Shown: one piece after another, positions 1-7,766 of the stretch
How the letters are laid out: every line of letters begins with the position of its first letter
Numbering within the stretch: position 1 is the stretch's first letter
Assembly: GCA_947650155.1 (NCBI GenBank)
Contig: CANSUS010000003.1
Location: forward strand, 62,001 to 126,000
Reading direction: 5' to 3'
DNA from: an uncultured Lachnospiraceae bacterium
GTDB taxonomy: Bacteria > Bacillota > Clostridia > Lachnospirales > Lachnospiraceae
DNA length: 64,000 nucleotides
The notes under the pieces: model-generated
The model's database searches: none
What the model saw: only the letters and a program-made list of their open reading frames with translations
Told to the model about the DNA's origin: nothing
Program-made: the position numbers and the translations under genes

Positions 1-229
1 CAATCAGCGCGCCAATCGGATACAGCATCTGTATATTTCTTCCTTCCGGCGTTCCCGTATAGCTGCCGCATAAAATATCACGCATCGTTGTATCATCATT
101 CATACAGTAATAATAATCAAAAAACACTGCAAGAAGAATCATCAGACTTCCGACCGCTGCTGCCGCAGTTATACACCCCTGTACCTTTGGCGACTTCATT
201 CGTTTATTTAACCATTCGTTTTTTTCCAT
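1..229 (-). CDS. GT-C-like integral membrane protein, N-terminal part only (runs off the left edge)
   Basis: Reading the minus strand from an ATG at 229 gives an open frame to the window edge (76 residues). It starts MEKNEWLNKRMKSPK, has one hydrophobic segment at about residues 18-37, and then an exposed stretch with the acidic motif MNDDTTMRD at about 43-51. A first transmembrane helix followed by an acidic D/E-rich loop is what GT-C type polyprenyl-sugar glycosyltransferases and related polysaccharide membrane proteins show, so this is a weak inference. The start is chosen because GGAAGG lies 7 bases upstream. The frame overlaps the end of the preceding acyltransferase gene by 26 bases, which suggests translational coupling at the end of the polysaccharide operon. 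The rest of the gene is outside the window. Confidence 0.6.
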   Translation of the reverse strand, partial: MEKNEWLNKRMKSPKVQGCITAAAAVGSLMILLAVFFDYYYCMNDDTTMRDILCGSYTGTPEGRNIQMLYPIGALI

Positions 230-1277
230 ACTGTAACCTTCCGCCTACTTTCAAAAACAACTGTTGTCTGCAAAGCTCAATGCCTGCACATACGAAATAA
301 ACTAACGCCAGACTCCCCGTCATCCATAAAACAAATCCCGGCGACTGCGACTGTTTCTCTGCCAAAAGCCACCCGGGCCATACATAACGCAGATCTATGT
401 GTTCATGAATCAGGTAAACGCCAAAAGAAGCGCTGCCAAGAACGCCTGTTACTTTTCCTGCCGTTTCCGAATTGATCCTGATCCGGGAAAAGGCAGCAAG
501 CAGACCGACTGCCGCCAGATAGCACAAAATATGATTGTAGCTGTAGGCATAGGTCACAATGTCTTTCAAATGTCCGGTCCGTAAACATACCATCCTTAAT
601 ACAAAAGCGCTCATGAAAATACCTGTGACCGAAAGAAGATACAACAGGAATCCCCTCCCTTTTCCGGACAAAAAAGCAAATCCAAACCGCCGGAAGTACG
701 CCCCCGTCATATAAAGGCAGAGAAACCACAAAATATCATATCCGCTTTTATCCACTGCAAAAGGAAGCGGCAGAATTGATTTTGCCAGACTGAAAATACC
801 GATCAAAACAAGCAGCAGATTCCTCATCTTTTTTTGTTCCATTGTAGACAGAACCGGATTGATCACAGGCAAAAGCAGATACAAAATCACATAATCGGTC
901 ACGAACCAGTAATGTTCTGTCAGAATCGGAAAGACATAGTAAGCGCCTTTGTAAAGATCTATTTCTTCTGTTCCTGTAAGTCCGGCACAAACCGCCGCCA
1001 TTCCAAGCAGAACGGAATAAAAAAATACCTGTCCCCACAACCGGAGTAGTTTTGAAAACCGGAACTCCTTCTCTATCAGGAAATAACCGCTGATCAGTAC
1101 ATAGACATTCACTGCCGGATAAAAAAAAGCTTCAAAAATCCATGCAAGATATTCGTTCGTTCCATGCATGTCCATAAAATCGGAAAGGACATTTCCCTTA
1201 TCCAGATAATGCAGGCCAATAATCATGCACATGGCAAGTATACGTAAAAGCTCAAAATTCATTTCCCGCTTCTTCAT
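204..1277 (-). CDS. Acyltransferase family 3 membrane protein (OafA/WecH type)
   Basis: The 357-residue product is strongly hydrophobic with about ten membrane segments. It opens with the typical family signature NFELLRILAMCMIIGLHY at residues 7-24. The conserved histidine of this opening (H23) is the presumed acyl-transfer residue of the acyltransferase 3 family, which moves acyl groups from cytoplasmic acyl-CoA onto extracytoplasmic sugars. Start ATG at 1277 follows AAAGGAGCGTTC. The gene lies 23 bases after pseG and overlaps the next membrane gene, so it probably O-acylates the polysaccharide made here. The acceptor and acyl group cannot be told from sequence. Confidence 0.85.
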   Translation of the reverse strand: MKKREMNFELLRILAMCMIIGLHYLDKGNVLSDFMDMHGTNEYLAWIFEAFFYPAVNVYVLISGYFLIEKEFRFSKLLRLWGQVFFYSVLLGMAAVCAGLTGTEEIDLYKGAYYVFPILTEHYWFVTDYVILYLLLPVINPVLSTMEQKKMRNLLLVLIGIFSLAKSILPLPFAVDKSGYDILWFLCLYMTGAYFRRFGFAFLSGKGRGFLLYLLSVTGIFMSAFVLRMVCLRTGHLKDIVTYAYSYNHILCYLAAVGLLAAFSRIRINSETAGKVTGVLGSASFGVYLIHEHIDLRYVWPGWLLAEKQSQSPGFVLWMTGSLALVYFVCAGIELCRQQLFLKVGGRLQYGKKRMVK

Positions 1278-1300
1278 GAACGCTCCTTTCTTAAAACCGG

Positions 1301-2335
1301 TCAGAAAATCTCCGCAATGATTCTTTCGCTTCCCCTGCCGTCTGTTACGCTGCGCAGGTTTTCACTGATCTTCTCTCTCTCTGTTTTTGTCATATGCATA
1401 AGCGCTTCCAGCCTGTGTTCAATCCGTCCGAACATTCCCTCTTTGTTTTCCCTGTAGTCACCGGCATAAGTCATCATTGTCTTTTCCCCAAAGGTTTTTC
1501 CCGGTAGAATCTGGTTCTCTGCAAAAGCGAAGCAGACAGCGGGAACGCCTATGGCGCACAGTTCATAAAGCGTAGTGCCTGACGCCGAAACAGCCGCATC
1601 ACATTCCGCCATCAGTTCCCAAATCCGTTTCACATCACTGTACACTTTCAGGTTAGGATAAGTATCCGCCATGCAAAGAAGCGATTCCAGACTTTCCGAA
1701 AATCTGCCGCACACCACATGAAACATCCATTCTTCCTTTGTATGCAGCCTTCCCACCAATTCCAAAGCAATTCTGTAAGGGTCGCTCCCTCCCGTAGTAA
1801 TCAGGACATTCCTGCATACTTCCCTGATCTGGCAGGGCTGCATGGTAAATTCTTTCCGAAGCGGCATATACCGACATCCGGTTAAAGCCCTCCCCGCATT
1901 TTTTTCATATGAAAAATCATTACCGTAAATATTATAATTGATCACAATGTCGGCAGGATACGAAGGATCTCCGTAGTCCTCCAACAGGATAAGCGCCGCC
2001 CCCTCTATGCTTTGCATCGCTCCTTTCAGCGCTGTCATATAGGGTACTGTAATCTGATAGCTGTCTACTAACAGCCGGTGTTTTTCTTTTCTTTCTCCAA
2101 TACACTCCTTTACCGCCCTCAAAAGAACAGGAAGTTCTTCTTCCATATCTGCAAAATCTGTATGAAGAATATGGTATTTCCGTCCTCTTTCCTGTAAGAC
2201 TTTCTCCGCTTCTTCATCCGCCGTCAAAAAAACGGTATCAATCCCGGCACTGTCCGCTGCCTCCGCTATCGTCAGACAACGCATCAGATGACCTGATCCT
2301 ATCTGTTTATTTGCATCCGTTCTTATCAAAAGCAT
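1301..2335 (-). CDS. pseG: UDP-2,4-diacetamido-2,4,6-trideoxy-beta-L-altropyranose hydrolase (PseG)
   Basis: The product (344 residues) begins MLLIRTDANKQIGSGHLMRC. The GSGHLMRC motif with H16 is the catalytic histidine region of PseG, which removes UDP from the altrose intermediate in CMP-pseudaminic acid synthesis. A second GT-B-like half carries the TGGSDPYRIALELV and VSASGTTLYELCAIGVPAV segments that bind the UDP moiety. The frame is open upstream to 2407, but the ATG at 2335 has AGAGAGGTG 5-6 bases before it and begins the conserved fold, so I take that start. It is longer than the roughly 275 residues of the Campylobacter enzyme but too short to carry a fused PseH acetyltransferase. It sits 29 bases after one membrane acyltransferase and 23 bases before another. 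Confidence 0.88.
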   Translation of the reverse strand: MLLIRTDANKQIGSGHLMRCLTIAEAADSAGIDTVFLTADEEAEKVLQERGRKYHILHTDFADMEEELPVLLRAVKECIGERKEKHRLLVDSYQITVPYMTALKGAMQSIEGAALILLEDYGDPSYPADIVINYNIYGNDFSYEKNAGRALTGCRYMPLRKEFTMQPCQIREVCRNVLITTGGSDPYRIALELVGRLHTKEEWMFHVVCGRFSESLESLLCMADTYPNLKVYSDVKRIWELMAECDAAVSASGTTLYELCAIGVPAVCFAFAENQILPGKTFGEKTMMTYAGDYRENKEGMFGRIEHRLEALMHMTKTEREKISENLRSVTDGRGSERIIAEIF

Positions 2336-2364
2336 TCTGACACCTCTCTGTATTTCCCTGCATT

Positions 2365-3411
2365 TCAGACCAGCCTGCGTATCACCGGAAGTTTTCGTAT
2401 CACCCACACCAGTGCAGCTGTTATTATTGTTACCAACACGGTTACTGCCGGAACCGCAATATAAGCAGGGGCAAATAAAGTATCCAGACCGGCAAGGTTT
2501 AACAGATGCAGGATAAACGGATGTAACAGGTAGATACCAAAGGTAAGGGCTGCGCCTTCCGAAAGCATTCTGTTTTCTCTCAATTCAATATGTTTACATA
2601 ACGCAAAAATACAGGTACATGTTGCAAATACATTTACCGCCATAGTATCGTTTAATATAATAGAAAGTTCTCCCGTCTTTTCAGAATAAAGATTGCAGGT
2701 ATAAACCTCTGTCCCAAAACTTACCACTGAAACAGCTGCCAGCAGAATCCGCTCTTTTTTCTTCAATGCCGGCAGAAATTCATGCAGCGCATGCCCCAAT
2801 ATAAAGTAGCCGATGTAACCCGTAAACATAACATTCGGATACCGTTCATAGAGACTTGCCACGATCGTTTTATAGGGAAATTCAAATTTAAGAGCAGTGG
2901 GCACTGCAATGGCTGTTACAAAATACAAAATAAGAAACAGCATACAATTTTTCCGGTCTTTGGTAAAAGTTCTGATAAACGGAAGAATCAAATACAAAGA
3001 GATCATCATCGGAAGAAACCAAAGATGATAGATTCCTCTCCCTAACAGGCTTTCCAGAACGATCTCCTGCTTTATATTTTCATAATTCCATGCGGTTCCG
3101 CTTTCTATAAAATTAACTGTATTATAAAATAAGAACCAGAAAAAATAAAGAAACACAAGCCTGCCTGTTTTTTTCAAATAGAGATCTTTTACACGGTACG
3201 AACGCTCTTCCGATAATAAAAGGCTTCCGCTGATCATGACAAACAACGGCACCCCCAGTATGGAAAAACAGTCAAATCCGTTCATCACTTTAAAATTTGT
3301 ACTTGTTACATCCAGCGTTTCCAGACACAATGCGGAAACATGGACGCCTACTACCATAATACAGGCCAGAATCCTTACAAAGTCAAGATAGGCCGTTCTC
3401 TTTTTGTCCAT
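2365..3411 (-). CDS. Acyltransferase family 3 membrane protein
   Basis: A 348-residue hydrophobic protein with about ten membrane segments and the family opening AYLDFVRILACIMVVGVHVSA at residues 7-27 (H24 in the position of the conserved histidine). A second conserved patch GIYHLWFLPMMISLYLILP lies near residue 125. The family transfers acyl groups to carbohydrates or lipids at the membrane. It lies between pseF (25 bases upstream) and pseG (29 bases downstream), that is, inside the pseudaminic acid genes. That position makes O-acetylation of pseudaminic acid, or of the repeat unit carrying it, a reasonable guess. Its sequence differs clearly from that of the acyltransferase at 204-1277, so the two are not a recent duplication. 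Confidence 0.85.
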   Translation of the reverse strand: MDKKRTAYLDFVRILACIMVVGVHVSALCLETLDVTSTNFKVMNGFDCFSILGVPLFVMISGSLLLSEERSYRVKDLYLKKTGRLVFLYFFWFLFYNTVNFIESGTAWNYENIKQEIVLESLLGRGIYHLWFLPMMISLYLILPFIRTFTKDRKNCMLFLILYFVTAIAVPTALKFEFPYKTIVASLYERYPNVMFTGYIGYFILGHALHEFLPALKKKERILLAAVSVVSFGTEVYTCNLYSEKTGELSIILNDTMAVNVFATCTCIFALCKHIELRENRMLSEGAALTFGIYLLHPFILHLLNLAGLDTLFAPAYIAVPAVTVLVTIITAALVWVIRKLPVIRRLV

Positions 3412-3436
3412 AACCGTTCCATCCGTTTTATCCGTC

Positions 3437-4147
3437 TCAGTCTCTTTGTTCTGAAAGAATGCGGTACTTCATTTCCGCAATCTGAAAATCCTCCATTGTG
3501 TCAATATCCTGCACCGTCATTTCTTCCATGAAAATCGGAAATGTATTCTGCATAATCATCTTCTTTTCTTTCAGAAAACGTTCCGTATTCAAGCAGTAAA
3601 ACTGCCCGCAGTCATGATAAAAAGGCTCCAGATCCTGTGAGCGGCAGTTCATATATTCCTCCCACTTTGCCTGTAACTTTCCTTCCTTCACCACAACACT
3701 TCGCTGCGGCGGGAAAGAAAATTTCACAACCGGCATAACGCTGTCTGCATCTTTCTCCAAAAGCAGTTCCATTGCCTCCCTCAGTTTCTCTCCTGTAACA
3801 AAAGGAGCAGTCGGGTAAATACAGCAGATATGCGTAAAAATCTTTCCCCGTTTTTTATATTCCAAAAGAACTTCCTCCAATACATCCGCTGTTGCCGCAA
3901 AATCATCAGAAGTTTTATCGCTTCGGAAAAAAGGAACCTGCGCACCGTATGCTTTTCCAATCTCCGCTATTTTTTCATCATCCGTAGATACCATGATCTC
4001 ATCAAATATATCCGCGTTTTTTGCCGCCTCTACAGAATAAGCAAGAATCGGTTTTCCGCAAAAATCTTTGATATTTTTATGTGGAATCCTCTTGCTTTTC
4101 CCTCTCGCAGTGATTACTGCAAGTACAGATCCTTGTTTTTCAGACAT
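3437..4147 (-). CDS. pseF: CMP-pseudaminic acid synthetase (cytidylyltransferase, PseF)
   Basis: The 236-residue product starts MSEKQGSVLAVITARGKSKR and belongs to the CMP-nonulosonate cytidylyltransferase family. The ARGKSKRIPHKN motif at residues 14-25 is the CTP-binding loop, followed by KPILAYSVEAAK, and later ICCIYPTAPFVTGE, which is typical of this fold. It activates pseudaminic acid with CTP before transfer. Family members also act on legionaminic or neuraminic acid; the neighbouring pseB, pseC, pseG and pseI decide for pseudaminate. The ATG at 4147 is preceded by AGGAG at five bases, while the open frame runs further up to 4177. A hairpin plus GATAGGAGC element sits directly upstream. 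Confidence 0.86.
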   Translation of the reverse strand: MSEKQGSVLAVITARGKSKRIPHKNIKDFCGKPILAYSVEAAKNADIFDEIMVSTDDEKIAEIGKAYGAQVPFFRSDKTSDDFAATADVLEEVLLEYKKRGKIFTHICCIYPTAPFVTGEKLREAMELLLEKDADSVMPVVKFSFPPQRSVVVKEGKLQAKWEEYMNCRSQDLEPFYHDCGQFYCLNTERFLKEKKMIMQNTFPIFMEEMTVQDIDTMEDFQIAEMKYRILSEQRD

Positions 4148-4180
4148 TTCTGCTCCTATCCGTGCATGGATGCACACATA
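4148..4180 (-). promoter_or_regulatory. Intercistronic hairpin plus ATAGGAGC start element, copy 1 (pseF)
   Basis: On the transcribed strand a palindrome GTGCATCCATGCAC (4162-4175) is followed at once by GGATAGGAGCAGAA and the pseF ATG. The motif ATAGGAGC stands 12 bases before the ATG, as in the other copies. The hairpin would sit directly beside the Shine-Dalgarno sequence. Its function is not known; see the matching elements at 7613, 8802, 19080, 27864, 30055 and 62737. Confidence 0.6.
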
Positions 4181-4191
4181 CCAATCATACT

Positions 4192-5385
4192 CTATTTCCG
4201 GTATGCCGAAACCACCTTTTTCACCGCATGAATCACACTGTCCACATCCTCATCCGTAAGGGAATAATAGAGGGGCAGACTCATTTCTTCCTGATAAAGT
4301 TTCTCGGCCTCAGGGCAAATTCCTCTCTGATAGCCCAGCTTCTCATAATAAGGCATAAAATAAACCGGAATATAATGTACATTGCAACAGACATTTTCAG
4401 CTTCCATTGCCCGGAAAAAACCCGCCCGGTCTACGGAAAGTTTCTCCGGCCGTATCCGCAGAATGTATAAATGTCTGATGGTATCAGATTCCGGGATCTC
4501 CTCCTGTACAAAGAGCTCCGGAATCTCCCGAAAAGCTTCATTATATTTTTCCACAATTTCTTTTCTTCTTCTGCCGAATGCCGAAAGCTTGTCAAGCTGG
4601 CTGATGATCAGAGCCGCCTGAATATCAGTAATTCTATAGTTAAAACCAAGATCCAGCATTTCATAATACCAGGGACCATCGATTTCATTCTGCATCATGG
4701 AAACGTTTTTCGTAATACCGTGTGTCCGGTAAAGCAGCAGTTTTTCATAAAGTTCTCTACTGTTGGTAAGGACTGCGCCGCCCTCTCCTCCCGTCACTGT
4801 TTTCACCGGATGAAAGCTGAAAGTAGTCATATCGGCAATGGAACCGATGGGTCTTCCCTTATATTTTGTACCAATAGAATGGGCGGCGTCTTCAATCAGA
4901 AGAAGGCCGTTCTTATGGCAGACAGAAAAAAGCTCATCAAGCTGCACTGCCTGTCCTGTAAAATCTACCGCCACTACTGCCTTCGTATGTTCTGTAACTT
5001 TCTTTTCCACTTCCACAGGATCAATATTATATGTTTTAGGATCAATATCGGCAAATACCGGCTTTCCACCGCAGTAGCAGGCACAGTTTGCACTGGCGGC
5101 AAAGGTAATGGGTGTGGTAATGACCTCATCTCCTTCGCCGATTCCGGCTGCAAGGCAGGCAATATGAAGCGCCGCCGTTCCGTTGCTGACGGCCACCGCA
5201 TACTTTGCCCCGGTAATGCTGCAAAGTTTTTCCTCTAATTCCGTGATTTTTGGACCGCAGGTCAGCGCTTCACTGACAAGCACTCTGGAAACTGCCTCCA
5301 CATCCGCCTGATCAATATATTGATGTCCATAATAAATTTTCGTCTCCCTTACCGGTTTTCCGCCGTTAATCGCCAATTCTTCCAT
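4192..5385 (-). CDS. pseC: UDP-4-amino-4,6-dideoxy-N-acetyl-beta-L-altrosamine transaminase (PseC)
   Basis: The 397-residue product is a DegT/DnrJ/EryC1/StrS-family PLP aminotransferase. IEDAAHSIG (D166 contacts the PLP pyridine nitrogen) and FSFHPVKTVTGGEGG (K195, the Schiff-base lysine) are both present. The start MEELAINGGKPVRETKIYYG is the usual PseC opening and its ATG at 5385 follows AAAGGAGAAGGAACGA. The frame stays open to 5514 but the extra part has no ribosome site and lies over hairpins. The enzyme aminates the C4 keto group made by PseB, in the second step of pseudaminic acid synthesis. It is 131 bases downstream of pseB and 44 bases upstream of pseF. Confidence 0.9.
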   Translation of the reverse strand: MEELAINGGKPVRETKIYYGHQYIDQADVEAVSRVLVSEALTCGPKITELEEKLCSITGAKYAVAVSNGTAALHIACLAAGIGEGDEVITTPITFAASANCACYCGGKPVFADIDPKTYNIDPVEVEKKVTEHTKAVVAVDFTGQAVQLDELFSVCHKNGLLLIEDAAHSIGTKYKGRPIGSIADMTTFSFHPVKTVTGGEGGAVLTNSRELYEKLLLYRTHGITKNVSMMQNEIDGPWYYEMLDLGFNYRITDIQAALIISQLDKLSAFGRRRKEIVEKYNEAFREIPELFVQEEIPESDTIRHLYILRIRPEKLSVDRAGFFRAMEAENVCCNVHYIPVYFMPYYEKLGYQRGICPEAEKLYQEEMSLPLYYSLTDEDVDSVIHAVKKVVSAYRK

Positions 5386-5516
5386 TTCGTTCCTTCTCCT
5401 TTCCAAATTGAACCCTGATCCGCCTGTTACCATAGACGATAAGGGACAGCAGCCACCGTCCCTTTTTAACATAAATTCTCCCGGCTGCAGCCCGGATCTG
5501 AATGAAAAATACACGT
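5386..5516 (-). promoter_or_regulatory. Structured pseB-pseC intercistronic region
   Basis: This 131-base gap is unusually long for the operon. It contains the palindrome GGCTGCAGCC (5483-5492, within a longer CCGG...CCGG arm pair) and, further downstream in the transcript, a 7-bp hairpin AAGGGAC/GTCCCTT (5441-5464) preceded by a run of A and not followed by a U run. It therefore does not look like a simple terminator. I see no convincing promoter in it. Confidence 0.4.
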
Positions 5517-6509
5517 CTAATGTGCATCTACTGTTTTTAGTAATTCCCTGATCTGCTCTATGCTGAGCCAGTCCGTATTATTGCCCGAACTGTAGGAAAA
5601 TCCTTCCGGCACTTTCTTTCCCGTAGGAACCGGTTTCTTTTTCTCGCTCCACACCATCTGCGGATAAACAATAAAATGTTTATCATATTCATAAGTCGTC
5701 ATAGAATCTTCTACTGTCACCATGATCTCATGCAGTTTCTCTCCCTCTCTGATGCCAACCTCCGGTTTCTTACATCCCGGCAGCATGGCCTCCGCCAGAT
5801 CCGTCACTTTAAAAGAAGGGATCTTACTGATAAATGTTTCTCCCCCTTTTGCCTCTTCTAACGCCTTAATCACCAGCTCTACGCCCTGCGTTAAACTGAT
5901 CCAGAAACGGGTCATACGGTAATCCGTGATCGGAAGTTCCGTTCCGCCATGATCTATAATATTCTGAAAAAAAGGAATGACCGAACCGCGGCTTCCCGCA
6001 ACATTTCCATAACGCACAATGGAAAAGCTGATGTCTTTGCTTCCCGCATAAGCATTTGCCGCTACAAAAAGTTTATCCGATACCAATTTGGTGCCGCCGT
6101 ACAAATTGACAGGATTCACTGCTTTATCCGTGGAAAGCGCCACTACTTTCTTAACATTGCTGTCAAGCGCTGCATCAATTACATTCTGCGCGCCATTTAT
6201 ATTCGTCTTGATTGCCTCATTGGGATTGTATTCACAGGCAGGCACCTGTTTTAAGGCAGCGGCATGAATGATATAATCCACTCCTTCCAATGCCCGTTTT
6301 AAACGGTCTTTGTCCCTCACATCTCCGATAAAGAAACGAAGCTTGTCCTGATACTCTTTAAAATCATTCGCCATGATAAACTGCTTAAATTCATCACGGG
6401 AATAAATAATAATTTTCTTTGGTTCATAATGTTCCAGTACATATTTTGTAAAACACCTTCCAAAGGAACCCGTTCCGCCTGTAATTAATATTGTTTTATT
6501 ATTTAACAT
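5517..6509 (-). CDS. pseB: UDP-N-acetylglucosamine 4,6-dehydratase, 5-inverting (PseB)
   Basis: The 330-residue product is an extended short-chain dehydrogenase. TGGTGSFG at residues 10-17 is the NADP-binding glycine loop. D128 and K129 in ALSTDKAVNP and Y137 in NLYGGTK match the Asp-Lys-Tyr catalytic set of FlaA1/PseB, with K141 completing YxxxK. It converts UDP-GlcNAc to the 4-keto-6-deoxy-L-arabino sugar, the entry step to pseudaminic acid. I take the ATG at 6509 because GAGGAAAACA precedes it; an in-frame ATG at 6521 has a poor ribosome site. It lies 56 bases after pseI and heads pseC. Confidence 0.9.
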   Translation of the reverse strand: MLNNKTILITGGTGSFGRCFTKYVLEHYEPKKIIIYSRDEFKQFIMANDFKEYQDKLRFFIGDVRDKDRLKRALEGVDYIIHAAALKQVPACEYNPNEAIKTNINGAQNVIDAALDSNVKKVVALSTDKAVNPVNLYGGTKLVSDKLFVAANAYAGSKDISFSIVRYGNVAGSRGSVIPFFQNIIDHGGTELPITDYRMTRFWISLTQGVELVIKALEEAKGGETFISKIPSFKVTDLAEAMLPGCKKPEVGIREGEKLHEIMVTVEDSMTTYEYDKHFIVYPQMVWSEKKKPVPTGKKVPEGFSYSSGNNTDWLSIEQIRELLKTVDAH

Positions 6510-6565
6510 TGTTTTCCTCATTTCCGCGCAATCTTCTTCACGCTGTATTATAACTTATCATAAAA

Positions 6566-7612
6566 TCAGATGATATCATCAAATGTCAGCGGTGTTCCAC
6601 GTTTTAAATCACGTTTTGCCGCCTTTCCAAGCACTTCCCTGTAATATTTGGGTTTCAAGCCATAGGCAGGACGAATGCTTCTGATATTTTCAGAGGTAAA
6701 CAGTTCCCCCTCTTTCATATCCTCCACTACGAAAAGCGAACGCCTGAAACACGCATTGGATTCCTCCTGCTTTGATACGCCATAACTTACTGTTCCCATC
6801 GCTTTCTCAACCTCACGCACCTGCTCCACCATTGTCCTGAATTCATCAGGTTCCATTGAAAAAGTGGAATCGGGATTTTGAATCGCACGGCTGATACAAA
6901 AATGCTTTTCAATCACATTCGCTCCCATTGCAACCGCTGTCGCAGCGCTGAAATATCCCATCGAATGATCGGACAGCCCTACCGGCACGTCAAAACGCTT
7001 CTTCATATCACAAATAGTTGACAAGTTCATTTCTTCGCTCTTTGCCGGATAGGCGCTGGAACATTTCATCAGAGCAAGCTGTCTGTTTCCTGTCGCATAA
7101 ATAGCATTAACCGCCTCCTCGATCTCATCAAGAGCCGCCATTCCGGTTGACATAATAATAGGTTTGTTTTTGGAAGCAATATATTCTAAAAGTGGAATAT
7201 CAACCAGTTCAAATGACGCAATTTTATAAAAACCAAGTCCCAGCGTTTCCAGAAAATCTACAGAAGTGTTATCAAACGGCGTAGAAAGAAAATCAATTCC
7301 CACACGGGCGGCCTCGTCACGCAGTTTATCCTGCCACTCCCACGGAGTATATGCTTTCTGATACAGGGAATACAGATTTTCCCCCTCCCATGTGCCTGTG
7401 TCGATATGAAAATATGAATTATGACAGTCAATGGTCATTGTATCAGGCGTATAAGTCTGTATCTTAACGCAGTCCGCTCCCGCTTCTTTTGCAGCGCCGA
7501 TCATTTCCAGCGCCCGTTCCATACTTCCTGCATGATTTCCCGACATTTCCGCAATAATATAAGCCGGCGCTCCATCACCCACCGTTCTTCCGTTTATCTG
7601 AATATTGTTCAT
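6566..7612 (-). CDS. pseI: Pseudaminic acid synthase (PseI, NeuB family)
   Basis: The 348-residue product has an N-terminal NeuB TIM barrel (IIAEMSGNHAGSMERA at about residues 20-35, then CVKIQTYTPDTM and KIASFELVD) and a C-terminal SAF antifreeze-like domain from about residue 285 (RRSLFVVEDMKEGELFTSENIRSIRP). It condenses phosphoenolpyruvate with 6-deoxy-AltdiNAc to give pseudaminic acid. The long barrel with GLSDHSMGYFSAATAVAMGA and EKHF is typical. The ATG at 7612 follows GGGAGCAGAG. It is the first pse gene in the transcript, has its own promoter 104 bases upstream, and is followed by pseB, pseC, pseF and pseG. Confidence 0.9.
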   Translation of the reverse strand: MNNIQINGRTVGDGAPAYIIAEMSGNHAGSMERALEMIGAAKEAGADCVKIQTYTPDTMTIDCHNSYFHIDTGTWEGENLYSLYQKAYTPWEWQDKLRDEAARVGIDFLSTPFDNTSVDFLETLGLGFYKIASFELVDIPLLEYIASKNKPIIMSTGMAALDEIEEAVNAIYATGNRQLALMKCSSAYPAKSEEMNLSTICDMKKRFDVPVGLSDHSMGYFSAATAVAMGANVIEKHFCISRAIQNPDSTFSMEPDEFRTMVEQVREVEKAMGTVSYGVSKQEESNACFRRSLFVVEDMKEGELFTSENIRSIRPAYGLKPKYYREVLGKAAKRDLKRGTPLTFDDII

Positions 7613-7660
7613 CTCTGCTCCCATCTGCCCGCTTTATCCGGCATGCCGGCACACGTAAAA
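7613..7660 (-). promoter_or_regulatory. Intercistronic hairpin plus ATGGGAGC start element, copy 2 (pseI)
   Basis: The transcribed strand carries the palindrome CCGGCATGCCGG (7638-7649), then ATAAAGCGGGCAGATGGGAGC and the pseI start 12 bases after the motif's own ATG. The segment AAAGCGGGCAGATGGGAG is the same as in the copy at 8802, although the left hairpin arm differs. Confidence 0.6.
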
Positions 7661-7715
7661 TCAATGGTTAAAAACACCTTTTCTTTCAGCCTTTTATCAT
7701 GGCATAATTGAGTAA

Positions 7716-7744
7716 ATTTTAACATATATTGCCAGATACGTCAA
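7716..7744 (-). promoter_or_regulatory. Sigma-A promoter for pseI and the pse genes
   Basis: On the minus strand TTGACG (7739-7744) and TAAAAT (7716-7721) are separated by 17 bases, and TGT before the -10 makes it an extended -10 promoter. It lies in the 154-base gap between the upstream glycosyltransferase and pseI, so the pse genes can be transcribed apart from the polysaccharide genes upstream. Confidence 0.65.
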
Positions 7745-7766
7745 ACCAGACTGCCGGTCGAAACTA

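Noticed and set aside
4471..5238. Open frame of 255 codons on the plus strand opposite pseC
   Set aside because: It lies fully antisense to a well-supported aminotransferase, has no ribosome site and no recognisable protein family.
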